DNA of 64,000 nt from Physella acuta (Eukaryota; Mollusca; Gastropoda; Physidae), in assembly GCF_028476545.1 (NCBI RefSeq), contig NW_026733224.1, positions 50,707 through 114,706 of the forward strand, in the 5' to 3' direction. The notes under the pieces were generated by a model. It was not told where the DNA came from. It did no database searches and worked only from the letters and a program-made list of their open reading frames with translations. The translations under genes were made by a program, and so were the position numbers. This document shows, piece after piece, positions 12,301 through 21,500 of the stretch. The stretch's first letter is position 1. Each line of letters opens with the position of its first letter.

Positions 12301-13898
12301 AGTAGGTGTACTCCTGGGACAGGAATACTATCTATCACACCTAAAATGACCTCACCTTCGACGAGATGATGTTTCAGGGCAAACTTGTGTAGAGGGACGA
12401 CAGTAGATTTTGTCCCCACTCCCTGGATAATGGAAATCCTTCCGGTGTTCGTCTCAGGTGTAATGTCCATTGAACTTTTCAAAAGGAGTGATTGTGACGC
12501 TCCTGTGTCTCTTAGGACGGTGATATTCCGCTGAGACAACGGATCACCTGGTTTGCTAATGATGGCTTCAGCAATAAAAGATGAAAAGTCAACTTTTCTC
12601 GATCCCTCGAGATCGGTAGACTCGGAAGAAACTGGATGGTGGCGAGAACAGTCAAAATGTGACTGCACATAATGTGTAGAGACTTGACTACCTTCTTGCG
12701 GACACTTAGGGTTAGAGTCCTTTAGAATTCTAGAGTTCATAGTTGAACTGGCTGCTTGAGGGGATAGAGCATAGTGCGCAGAAGTACGCACCACCTCTCT
12801 GTTATATTGACGACGTTTGTAACAGTCCTTGACAAGATGCCCAGACCTTTTGCAGAACTGGCATACTGCTCGACGATTGAGAGTTGATCTTGGTTTCTCT
12901 CTGGACTGTGATGCCTTCAAATGTTGGCCAACAGGATGATTGCTGCCAAAAAGGGGAAGCACGGGGTTGAGGCGGTTTCCTGACACTGGTGGTTTCTTAT
13001 GCACCAACATATATGTGTCAGCCGACTCAGCAGCCTTCTGGGTGTCAGTTATCTTGTTATCCAGAATGTGTAGTCGTATCTCTTCAGGCAGGGACGATAG
13101 GAATTCTTCCCTTAGGATAAGTGACCTGAGTTTCTCAAACTCAGAAACTTCCTCAGAGTGTAGCCACCTTGAGAATATTTTCTCCTTTTCAAAGAGAAAT
13201 TCCACATATGATTGTGTGGGTAACTTGCGGAGTGTTCGGAATTTTGTCCGATAGGCCTCGGGCGTCAGAGCGTAGGCCTTTAAAATGGCAGTCTTGACCA
13301 AACTATAGTTATTTTGAACGTCGTGAGAGAGTGCCTGGTATGTTTTTGCAGCTTTCCCAGTAAGGACAGAGCTCAATAAAGCAGTAATGGAAGTTTCGGG
13401 CCATTCACATGTCTTCGCTAAACTCTCAAACGAGTTAAAGAAAACGACCAAATCTGTTTCATCAAATTTCGGAACTAATTTCCCAAATTTGGCAATCACT
13501 TGCCCTACCGACAACTTTTTTGGATCTACCTGAGAAGTGACATCACTAACTTGACCAAACTCTAATTCCAACCTCCTCTTATCTAAAGCAATTTTAGCCT
13601 CTAACTCCTGTCTCTCTAGAGCACTTTTAGTTTCAAACTCCTTTTCTTTTAATAGAAGCTCCCTCTCTTCTATAGATTTCTCCTCGCGGAGCAACACACT
13701 AGCTAACAAACTTTCGTCAAATACTCCTTCATTAATGAAATGAACAACAATTTTATCTCTCAACACCTCTGACTTCTGCGTAACAGAATAATCCAATTTC
13801 AATTCCTTAACAACACTAACCAAAACTTTTCTACTCAGCTTTTCTACATCTTCAACAGTAGGATTAGCCAAAAACGACTCCATAACACTAACTTTCAA
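9312..13898 (-). CDS. gag-pol frame of the Gmr1-like gypsy element
   Basis: A single frame of 1528 codons. In order it shows a charged, coiled N-terminal gag region (about residues 60-120 are Glu/Lys rich), a CCHC zinc knuckle near residue 340, an aspartic protease with a DTGAS active site near 460, an integrase with an HHCC zinc finger and a D,D,E core (about 690-930), then a reverse transcriptase with YIDD (about 1240) and an RNase H region to the C-terminus. Gag and pol are in one frame, so no frameshift or read-through is needed for expression, unlike many gypsy elements. The element is treated as a virus-like fossil. The frame looks whole. Confidence 0.93.
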   Translation of the reverse strand: MKVSVMESFLANPTVEDVEKLSRKVLVSVVKELKLDYSVTQKSEVLRDKIVVHFINEGVFDESLLASVLLREEKSIEERELLLKEKEFETKSALERQELEAKIALDKRRLELEFGQVSDVTSQVDPKKLSVGQVIAKFGKLVPKFDETDLVVFFNSFESLAKTCEWPETSITALLSSVLTGKAAKTYQALSHDVQNNYSLVKTAILKAYALTPEAYRTKFRTLRKLPTQSYVEFLFEKEKIFSRWLHSEEVSEFEKLRSLILREEFLSSLPEEIRLHILDNKITDTQKAAESADTYMLVHKKPPVSGNRLNPVLPLFGSNHPVGQHLKASQSREKPRSTLNRRAVCQFCKRSGHLVKDCYKRRQYNREVVRTSAHYALSPQAASSTMNSRILKDSNPKCPQEGSQVSTHYVQSHFDCSRHHPVSSESTDLEGSRKVDFSSFIAEAIISKPGDPLSQRNITVLRDTGASQSLLLKSSMDITPETNTGRISIIQGVGTKSTVVPLHKFALKHHLVEGEVILGVIDSIPVPGVHLLLGNDLAGSKVYPCTVSDPLSTVPDNDYELYPACAVTRSQTKQLADTTSEPHPPSSSRNSTPKLESMLPENTSLGLPLRISQEDIIKAQQADAELQATVEKSLSSDDGEYFSENGLFFRRAIPVNASPAEPWLGKNQLWIPPPYRHEILKLAHDHPMSAHPGVTKTTAKIKELFFWPKMRKDVSRYCRSCTNCQLAGKPNQTIPKAPLSPIPVLEEPFSKIVMDCVGPLPKTKAGNEYLLTFMCSSTRFPEAIPLRNIKAKTVVRAMTRFFTTFGLPRIVQTDQGSNFTSHHFQEALAKLGVTHITSSAYHPQSQGVLERFHQTLKTMLRTFANSNTQWDESVPWIIFAARDCVQDSLGYSPFQLVFGHSVRGPLKLIHERWTGTSDHPVENFDDFHVRLKAVCEMAHKNLRKAQVRMKEQYDKSSCIRTFNPGDKVLVLVPNLNNALSLRYCGPFTVHSKLSDLNYVVNTPDRRKKQTVYHVNSLKKYYDNCNNFQSTAKITLPVCSNVSDDVIHDKLKPPKLVNSSFLDNLNVHLMHLSTEESHRLSQLFETFPSIFGDVPKEAKAPPHDVDVGDAKPIKQHPYRVNPEKAALIKDEIDYMLKNDIIEPSFSNWSSPCLLVPKDGGSFRFVTDFRKVNALTKADSYPLPRIEDVIDKVGQAKIISKIDLLSGYWQIPLSDRAKEISAFVTPNGFYRYKRMPFGMRNAGQTFQRVINSVIADIDQCEAYIDDIVVFSNTFEEHIVQLTNLFRKLSEVNFTVNLHKSDFCKASITYLGYQVGTNQVRPIEAKVDAIVKLPPPKNCKEIKKFLGMAGYYRRFCQNFSAIAEPLTALLKKGVEFEWSDKCQEAFLTIKSFLSNAPVMAAPNFSKPFKLAIDASNLAIGSVLFQEDNMGIDHPIAFFSRKLNENQKNYSTIEKEALALVLSLQHFEVYVSSSTNPVRVFSDHDPLKFTSKLGQTNQRILRWCLYFQNFNLEISHIKGSDNVVADCLSRM

Positions 13899-14132
13899 AT
13901 CACAACAAGCTTAGGTTCACTAACTTAACACGGTGAGTTGGGCCGTGTACTTGACCTCTAAATGTAGGACGTGACACGTCTGCTTATTTGACCTAGATAC
14001 TCTAGCCTGAGCGCGCGTTGTAAAAACACTGCGCTACTGGATAAAAAAACAACTAGACCAGACTAAACTTAGTATTCAACTGATATGACCAACAACTGGA
14101 ACGACAGATTAAATCTCGGCGAGCTCCCACTT
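13899..14132. other. Leader between 5' LTR and gag of the gypsy element
   Basis: About 230 bp of untranslated leader in element orientation. The primer-binding site should lie right after the LTR, where the minus strand reads GTGGGAGCTCGCCGAG. I could not assign it to a tRNA with confidence. Confidence 0.6.
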
Positions 14133-14915
14133 TGTAACGTTAACCTTTCTATCAGCCAAATAGAAGGAGAACGTCCCCGGATTCTTTTTTCGGGGTCATA
14201 TGCAAATGCCTTACGGCCTAAGTGGATGAACACTTAACACAACGACACACTAGGGCTCGAATCAATGTCTAGGGGAGCTAGTGATACTATTGTAATTAAT
14301 ACTCATCCAATCTACATACGACCTTTTAATCAGCGAACTCAGTTGAGGCAGAACACGAAGATGAACTAGATAAAATATTTAATGTATAAAATATCAAAAA
14401 CCCAACTTACAAAATGCAGGAAATAACACTATCACAGATTTCTACACTGTCTAAAAAACAGCCACTGGCCACACAACACTGCTGTAGTTTCTAGAATTAC
14501 TTCGCGACAAGTAATATTAAACTAGAAGACTAAATCAACTGAAGAAAGCAAGGCACACACAGGTCTTAAGTACTCTCACGTTCAAATGGTCAGAGTCTAT
14601 AGCCGGACAATATGGACGGCTGCCTGAACAAGGTAAAACGGCCTCGTAGACTGCCAGGTCAAGAAAAACTGCCTCGTGTTGCGAGTGTGCAGTGCAATTA
14701 AAGACTTCTGTGACAGGGGAGGTTATCCTCAACTCATGTCGCCATTGGTTGGGATAATCATCTGATCAGAATCATTCAATCAGATTTTAATGGAAAATTT
14801 CTATGTCTCAAACACCTTAATAAGTCAGTGGAAAAACCCCAGGTGTTACACCATCATTCCATATAAGGAATTATACAATGTCAAAATAAAAATGACTCGA
14901 CCTAAGTAGGTCACA
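14133..14915 (-). repeat. 5' LTR of the gypsy element
   Basis: The upstream LTR in element orientation, 783 bp, matching 7996-8778 with no difference that I noticed. Confidence 0.95.
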
Positions 14916-15114
14916 CCCTTTCCGGGGACAAACTTTCAAACTTTCGATTTGCACCCCCCCCCCCAAATGTTCGATTTGCACCCCCCCCCCCCTCAAGTTT
15001 TTCTCTATTTATTTTGCTCTTTTTTGCCTTGGTGTCACCCCCCTAAATGGTGTCACCCGGTGCGGTCCGCACCACTCGCCCCCCCCCCCCCCTCGCTACG
15101 CATCTGGCAAAGCC

Positions 15115-15648
15115 CATGGTTGTTAAATTCGAAAAAGTCTCGAGTTCAAACCCTCTGGCACATAAGGCTCGATCCCTCCCAACACTAAAATTTAAGTACG
15201 AAGAAGATAAATATGCTGTATAATAATGTAATGTTGCGTTTTTTGCTTAATGTTGGGTAGATAACGTAGATAAAGTGGAACACAGCTTGAATTAGATCAA
15301 CAGTCTCTACCCAACCCAGGGTACTTATTTGTTGCGGAGTTGCGGTTTGTTTCAAGGACAATATTTTGATTCCACTGACCTTTTTTTTAAGCAAGGGGCG
15401 CTACTTGAATAATTCTTCTGCGTAGGACGAACATAATTTGTTCCCTTAGAAATTAAACACACTAAAGTGGTTAGAAATTCAAAATATAGGCTTGTATTAA
15501 GAAGTATGAGGCCTTTTGGTTCAACATTCAGAGAAAAATGTTGGCGAAGAACTTAGATCGATATTACGTTTTTAATTTTTACAATTTTAGTTTTGACGTA
15601 TTTCCTTTTATTATTTGTTTCACTTTGACTTTACTGATTATTCTCTAC
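15115..15648. other. Spacer with no recognised gene
   Basis: Unique-looking sequence between the split MITE and the dispersed 390-bp repeat. I see no supported feature. Confidence 0.4.
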
Positions 15649-16033
15649 GAGCCGACCCGCTGCGTATCATACGCCGCTATTTAGTTGTTTTTTTTCTACA
15701 TTTCAGTAATTTATAATTTGTGAATTCAACAGTACCAATGCTGCCATTGAAAATATTTGCTTAAAAACACTACCCCCCCCCCCCCCCCACGTGAAAGCAG
15801 CCTCCTCTTAGTTACCTCCTCTAAGTTTAAAATCGTTTCAAACTCAATTATCTGCCCCTAATAGCCGTCACCAAACCCGTCTCTATGATTGTAAAATGTA
15901 AACAGAGTGAACACCGCTCACCAGATCATGTGGGGGTGGGGTGGTAGTGATAGTGAGGAAGAGAGGAAGAGAGGGGACTGCAAAGGCGCGCTTGCAGCTT
16001 GTTTTCTAACTGATCCCAGAAGAGAATTATATA
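15649..16033. repeat. Dispersed repeat, copy 1 (about 390 bp)
   Basis: It begins GAGCCGACCCGCTGCGTATC and ends CCCAGAAGAGAATTATATA. It closely matches 43894-44281, including an internal poly-C run and a CACGTGAAAGCAGCCTCC segment. The family is unknown and I see no coding capacity. Confidence 0.85.
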
Positions 16034-16037
16034 GACC

Positions 16038-16345
16038 TCTATATAGAGTCCTTGCAAACACGTGACCTAAATCACGTGATACCTACGCCCGCCGCCACAG
16101 TGGTGTACATCAGACGTAAACACAATCAGCTGTTCGCCAGCGCTGGACGTGTTCACCAGCGCTGGACGTGTTCACCGTATGTAAAGAATCGCGACCGCGG
16201 AAAAGGAAAAATACGTTAAAAAACTTGAACTCTTAGGAATTGAAGATCCTTATACAGTTATTGACAGTTTCGTGGATAATATAAATATGTGGCCGAAATT
16301 TCTAAATAAAAATACTGTTAATAATACCGTTTGCGTTTAGAGTTT
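16038..16345 (+). repeat. Left arm of a 2-kb inverted repeat
   Basis: This arm matches 17738-18046 in reverse complement over about 300 bp with scattered differences. It contains a duplicated CAGCGCTGGACGTGTTCACC segment. A short open stretch near 16194-16315 reads like protein (EKEKYVKKLELLGIEDPY onwards), but no gene model could be completed. Confidence 0.8.
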
Positions 16346-17737
16346 AAGTAGACGAATCTGATCAAATGCAGTAATATATTAGAGGTTATCTACTGTAGCA
16401 AACGTGAGACCACTTAACTCCTACAAAACCCACACTACAACGGCTAATATAATCCATGGGTAATAACCAATCTGGGTAGCATGTTATACAATTTAAGACC
16501 CTTATAATCCAGCAGGGAAGTGATCAGACACATTAATACTGACGTTCAACCCTCACGATGGCTGCCCCCACCTGTATCTAGCCCACAATAAAACCAAAGA
16601 GGAGTCTGCCCTGCCCTCCCCTGAAAATGTCTCACCTCCGTGATACCCAGCCCCACAGAGATAGTATTTCTTATATAATTTTGACCCTCAGGGCCCAGCA
16701 GGGAGAACAAAAGGGAAAGTCCCACTGCTCTCCCCTCAACGCTTCTCACCTCGGTGTCATGTTATGTCATTTATAGCACACACGGCTTATCAGGGGAAAG
16801 CATTAAGGCATTAAGAATCTTAACTCTGGACAGCTACACACTAGTATACTAGCTACACACTAGGTGCCTACTGTAAACTACTAGACTGTAGGCCCTATGT
16901 AGACCTGCACTTGTATCAATTGTAGACTGGGTCCATTGTTATTATTCTAAACCATCTCACTTATAACGTTTCTAGCTTGATTTGTTTCTTTTATAAACAG
17001 TGGATTTAAAAAAAAAATTAGCCTAATCATTAACCAAATAATAATAATGTGGTTATTTGTTGTTGGCTGGTATGATCTAGATTGTACTACTAGGCTACAA
17101 AAACTTAGTAGACCAATTACTAGATATGAATTTGAATTTAATTAAACTCAGTCCAGTATCAGATACATATTGCTGTAAAAAGACAACAAAGTAGTTAGGC
17201 CTTAGTAATTTATTAAAGCCTTCTACTACAATAATATCAACTACATGCTTGTATAAAGTTTTTACAATTTAATTTAAGTAGCGGATTCTAGATCTAAGTC
17301 TAGTCATATAATCTATTTCAATTTCAGAAAATTTCGTTTGCTAAAAAAATGATTAGATAATACTAATAGAGCGAGATTTTAGATCTTAGAGACAATTAAA
17401 TGCTTTATTAGGCCTATTATGACTACTTTTGATTTATTATGGGTGTATTTTGAATCGAATGTAGATCTAAAGTAATTAAATTTAAGTAAAGAAGTAGATT
17501 CTAGATTCTATGTCTACCCAGCGGAGCCAGGTATTAGGCCTACTATTAGATCTTATTATTCTTATTAGCCTATTACTTTTGACTTTGTCTTTTACTATAT
17601 ATTAGTATTTGTGAAGGTCGAGCATATTTGTTTTATTAATTATTAATATTTATCTTTTATAATTAAAATGAAGTTTATTATTTTACTGTCCTTACCTGAA
17701 ACAAAGTATCGAGAACTGCATTTGATCAGATTCGGCT
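16346..17737. other. AT-rich interior of the inverted repeat
   Basis: About 1.4 kb of AT-rich sequence lies between the arms. I found no convincing coding frame. It may be the unique core of a non-autonomous fold-back element or unrelated sequence trapped between inverted duplicates. Confidence 0.5.
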
Positions 17738-18046
17738 ACTTTAACTCTAAACGCAAACAGTATTACTAACAGTATTTTTATTTAGAAATTTTGTCCACAT
17801 ATTTATTTATACGAAACTGTCAATAACAGTATAAGGATCTTCAATTCCTAAGAGTTCAAGTTTTTTAACGTATTTTTCCTTTTCCGCGGGTGCGGTTCTT
17901 TACATACAGTGAACGCGTCCAGCGCTGGTGAACACGTCCAGCGCTGGCGAACAGCTGATTGTGTTTACGTCTGATGTACACCACTGTGGCGGCGGGCGTA
18001 GGTATCACGAACGGACGTGACGTCATATGAAAGGACTCTATAGATG
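17738..18046 (-). repeat. Right arm of the 2-kb inverted repeat
   Basis: The reverse-complement partner of 16038-16345. It ends about 480 bp upstream of the PRPSAP start codon, so it may lie in that gene's promoter region. Confidence 0.8.
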
Positions 18047-18527
18047 TTGATAGCAAGCTCACAGTTATACAACAAAAGATCTGGAAGATAATTTCAAGTT
18101 TTATCATTAAATATTGTAAAAAAAAAATTAAAAGAATAAAAGATCGGTCTGGCAATTTTCAACATTAAAAAAATAAAAATTTTGTGTTCTTACAGTTAGC
18201 CTGCAATTTTTTTTTTTTTACTAATTCTAGATCTTTGTTTTTATACCAACCAAGGGCAGATAATTACAAAGCAGAATCTCAATTCGATAGGCCTAGCTGC
18301 AGAATACTAGAAAGTCTAGATCTAGAAATCCAGATTCTAGAGATCAGCTTAGATAGAGCTAACATCTTGTCTTCAGTATACCAGTTGCTCCAGCCTACTT
18401 AAATAAATAAATATGCCATTTCAGAGAAAAAACATTGTGTAGGCTAATTTACTAAAAAAAACGCTTCAGCTTTAGATTTTAGTCACTTTCAGTTTAACAC
18501 AAGTGACGAATACTTTTATTCACCGTC
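18047..18527 (+). promoter_or_regulatory. Likely promoter and 5' UTR region of PRPSAP
   Basis: The 480 bp before the PRPSAP start codon are AT-rich with TCTAGA-type words. No TATA box or other core motif stands out, so this is a positional assignment only. Confidence 0.35.
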
Positions 18528-21500
18528 ATGTCGATTCAGTTGCGAGCTCAAAAAAACCAGATGCTGGTTCTAGCAGGGACTTCCCACCCTGAGCTAGCAC
18601 AAATGGTGGCGAGGTGAGAAATCAGATAATAAATAGTCTAAATCTATTTCTTTGTTGTTTAATTGAATTTCAGTCTGTTGTCTGGCAGAAGACTGGACCA
18701 GAGCGAGAAGGTATTCGAGAGGCCCATTAAATTAATAAATTTTAAAATCATGCACGGCGTAGTTAGATCTACAATTAATATAAATATATTAATATGTTTA
18801 TAAAATCCTGTCTGTCTGGTTTTTTCGGATTATTAAAGATTGGATGTATCTAGACCTTTTTGATGTTTTTAATATTTTCAGTAGGCCTAACTAAAAAAAT
18901 TTAAAAAAAGCAAAAACAATTTGGTTTTCACTTGTAATGGCGACATAAACAATAGCATCCTGCTATTTGATAGGCTGCCATAAATTTTATTGTGCACATT
19001 GTAAGCGAAACAAAAATGGAAAACTAGGTCATGGGGTTTAAATTTGCATTGTTATTTAAAAACTTTATCTGCAAAATTTTGTAAACAAATAATTATCGAT
19101 CACTGAGTTACTGTACAACCAAACAATATTTGTCTTATGAAAGTGAAACATCCGGTTATAACATAGGCTTGATGAAAATAAATAGAAATGTAGCCTTAAA
19201 CTCAACAAATTATTTTCAAGTTCTCTGGATTTGCAACTTTTTTAGCATTTATTCTAAAAATATAAAATTTCTAAATTAATTTTAGGGTCAAGTTTCTATT
19301 TTTTTATTATTTTTACGGTCTAAATCTAAAAAAGCATGTTTCTATTCCAAGTCAACAACATGATGGAAGGATTCTCGTCAACTCACTCGCCTACATAATA
19401 CAATTACAATGGCTTAAAAAATATTAAGGCGTGGGTTGTTTTTTTTTTGGACAAACTTTGCTGATCTAGCTGAATTTCATTGATTGATTGATAGTGATGC
19501 AATTATGTTGTCGGGCACTGAGTGACTGACTCAGTATCTCCTGTAATATTTTTAAAATTATGATTTTACAATAGTGTCAGATTTCTAATTTTAATAGCTT
19601 AACCGTAACCTTTTGAACCCTAAGCTCCTGAACCTAAAATCCCCATGCCCCTAAGTTAAATGTACACACAACCGACTAGCAATAAAAAAAAATTCTATTA
19701 ATGTAACAACAGGATTAATTTTATTATTTCAATTAGGGATTTAAACATTAATTATCGCCAATATTTCAACTTAGTAATCCAGTCTTCTGTGTATGTAGAC
19801 CCTTCTCTTAGACATACGTAGATGTAGACATAGGTAGAATGCCTTGTTTGAAAATCATCTTTTCATCATACATTGTAAATGATAAACATAACATAAAATT
19901 TGGTTCATGTGCGCAGCCATGACAGGAACTTACCATGACTCATACGTCACCAGTTACGTTACTTTTTAATATAGCAATTTTATGTATGGACTGTTGATCT
20001 GGGGTAAGGTGTCTAATACCACTTTCTCTCGGGGCATGGAGATTTAAGATTCAGACAGATACAGCAGGTTCAAAGGGTTAACTATAGTTGTATGTTTTAA
20101 AAATGGAGTATTAGCTTCAGCCTACTTGAATACGTGTTTTCAAATGTTTTTGCAGCAAACTTGGAGTTCACCTTGGGGAAATTACAGTATTTCACAAGCA
20201 AAACAGAGGTATCTTTCATCAAGTTCAATAACTATATTGCATCAGATTGGCTTAGCTAGTATTGCATTGAAAATCTTACAATAGAAACTGTTTAAAAGGG
20301 GGTAGCCATTGGTTGTGGTGCCTGACATCAGAGCTCTTTAGTTCAATTCTAATTATGGCACAAAACATGTTAATTAGCTGTTAGCTTGCTAATGAGTTGT
20401 TAGCCTGCCTTTTTGTGACTAGCCATGTTGTTTATAAGAAGTCGCTTGCGTCCAACTGTAGCAGTAAAAAATTACAAAGACACTCACATCATTCATTCAT
20501 GGAAGTTCTTGTAGGATTTTGACACCATTAAAATTGATTAAAACATTAATAGTGGATTTCATTAAAAAATGTTTGTGTTTTTTTCCCCTTCACTCTTCCA
20601 TTGGTTAGTGCTAATGATGTTTTTCCCTTTAAGTTGTTATTACAGTGTTTTTTTGTTTTCTTCCTTTCAAGAGACGAATGTGGAGATCAAAGAATCAGTG
20701 CGAGGGAAAGATGTTTACATCATTCAGACAGGCACCAAGTGAGGATGTTTTCTTTGATATGCAACCAATCAAAGTTTAATGTTTCTTGTCTGTATCAAGT
20801 ACATCACCAATGAAATTTTACTGTTTGTAAATTTGATGGAAATGTTTCAGGGATACCAACAATGATATGATGGAGCTTATGATCATAGCATATGCTTGCC
20901 GGACCAGCGCGGCCAGTAACATTATTGGAGTAATTCCTTACTTACCTTATTCCAAGCAAAGCAAGATGAGAAAAAGGGGATGTATTGTGGGAAAGCTGAT
21001 TGCCTCCATGTTGGGGAAAGCTGGTAAGTTGATCTCTCAATTGATTAACTCTACATGTTTAAACTCTTCACTCAGCAGTTTCTGACCTTCCACAGGGTTC
21101 ATGTTTAAACTCTTCACTCAGCAGTTTCTGACCTTCCACAGGATTCATGTTTAAACTCTTCACTCAGCAGTTTCTGACCTTCCACAGGGTTCATGTTTAA
21201 ACTCTTCACTCAGCAGTTTCTGACCTTCCACAGGGTTCACTCATTTGATTACCTTGGACCTCCACCAGAAAGAGATTCAAGGATTTTTTAGCTTCCCTGT
21301 TGATAATCTCAGAGCCTCAGCCTTCTTGATTGATTACATACAAACTTCAGTGGGTAACATTTTCTTCTTGATTGATTACATACAAACTTCAGTGGGTAAC
21401 ATTTTCTTCTTGATTGATTACATACAAACTTCAGTGGGTAACATTTTCTTCTTGATTGATTACATACAAACTTCAGTGGGTAACATTTTCTTCTTGATTG

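Larger units (their letters stand above)
7996..14915 (-). mobile_element. Ty3/gypsy LTR retrotransposon, Gmr1-like
   Basis: A 6.9-kb element in minus orientation with two 783-bp LTRs (TG...CA ends) and a 4-bp target duplication CCCT at 7992-7995 and 14916-14919. A purine-rich tract (AAAAAGGGAGGGGA on the minus strand, 8779-8793) lies next to the downstream LTR. The internal region holds one long gag-pol frame in the order gag, protease, integrase, reverse transcriptase, RNase H. Integrase before reverse transcriptase is the order known from Gmr1-like Ty3/gypsy elements. The LTRs look the same on reading, so the insertion is young. The element looks whole, and I saw no obvious breaks. Confidence 0.93.
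7922..15106. mobile_element. hAT-type MITE split by the gypsy element
   Basis: The left piece (7922-7995) starts CAGTGGCGTAGCGAGG and the right piece (14916-15106) ends CCTCGCTACGCATCTG. Together they match the MITE at 1925-2236. The flanks are GCAAAGCT at 7914-7921 and GCAAAGCC at 15107-15114, an 8-bp target duplication with one difference. The LTR element entered at the AGACCCTTTCC-like site that is intact in the copies near 2000 and 49105. Confidence 0.85.
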
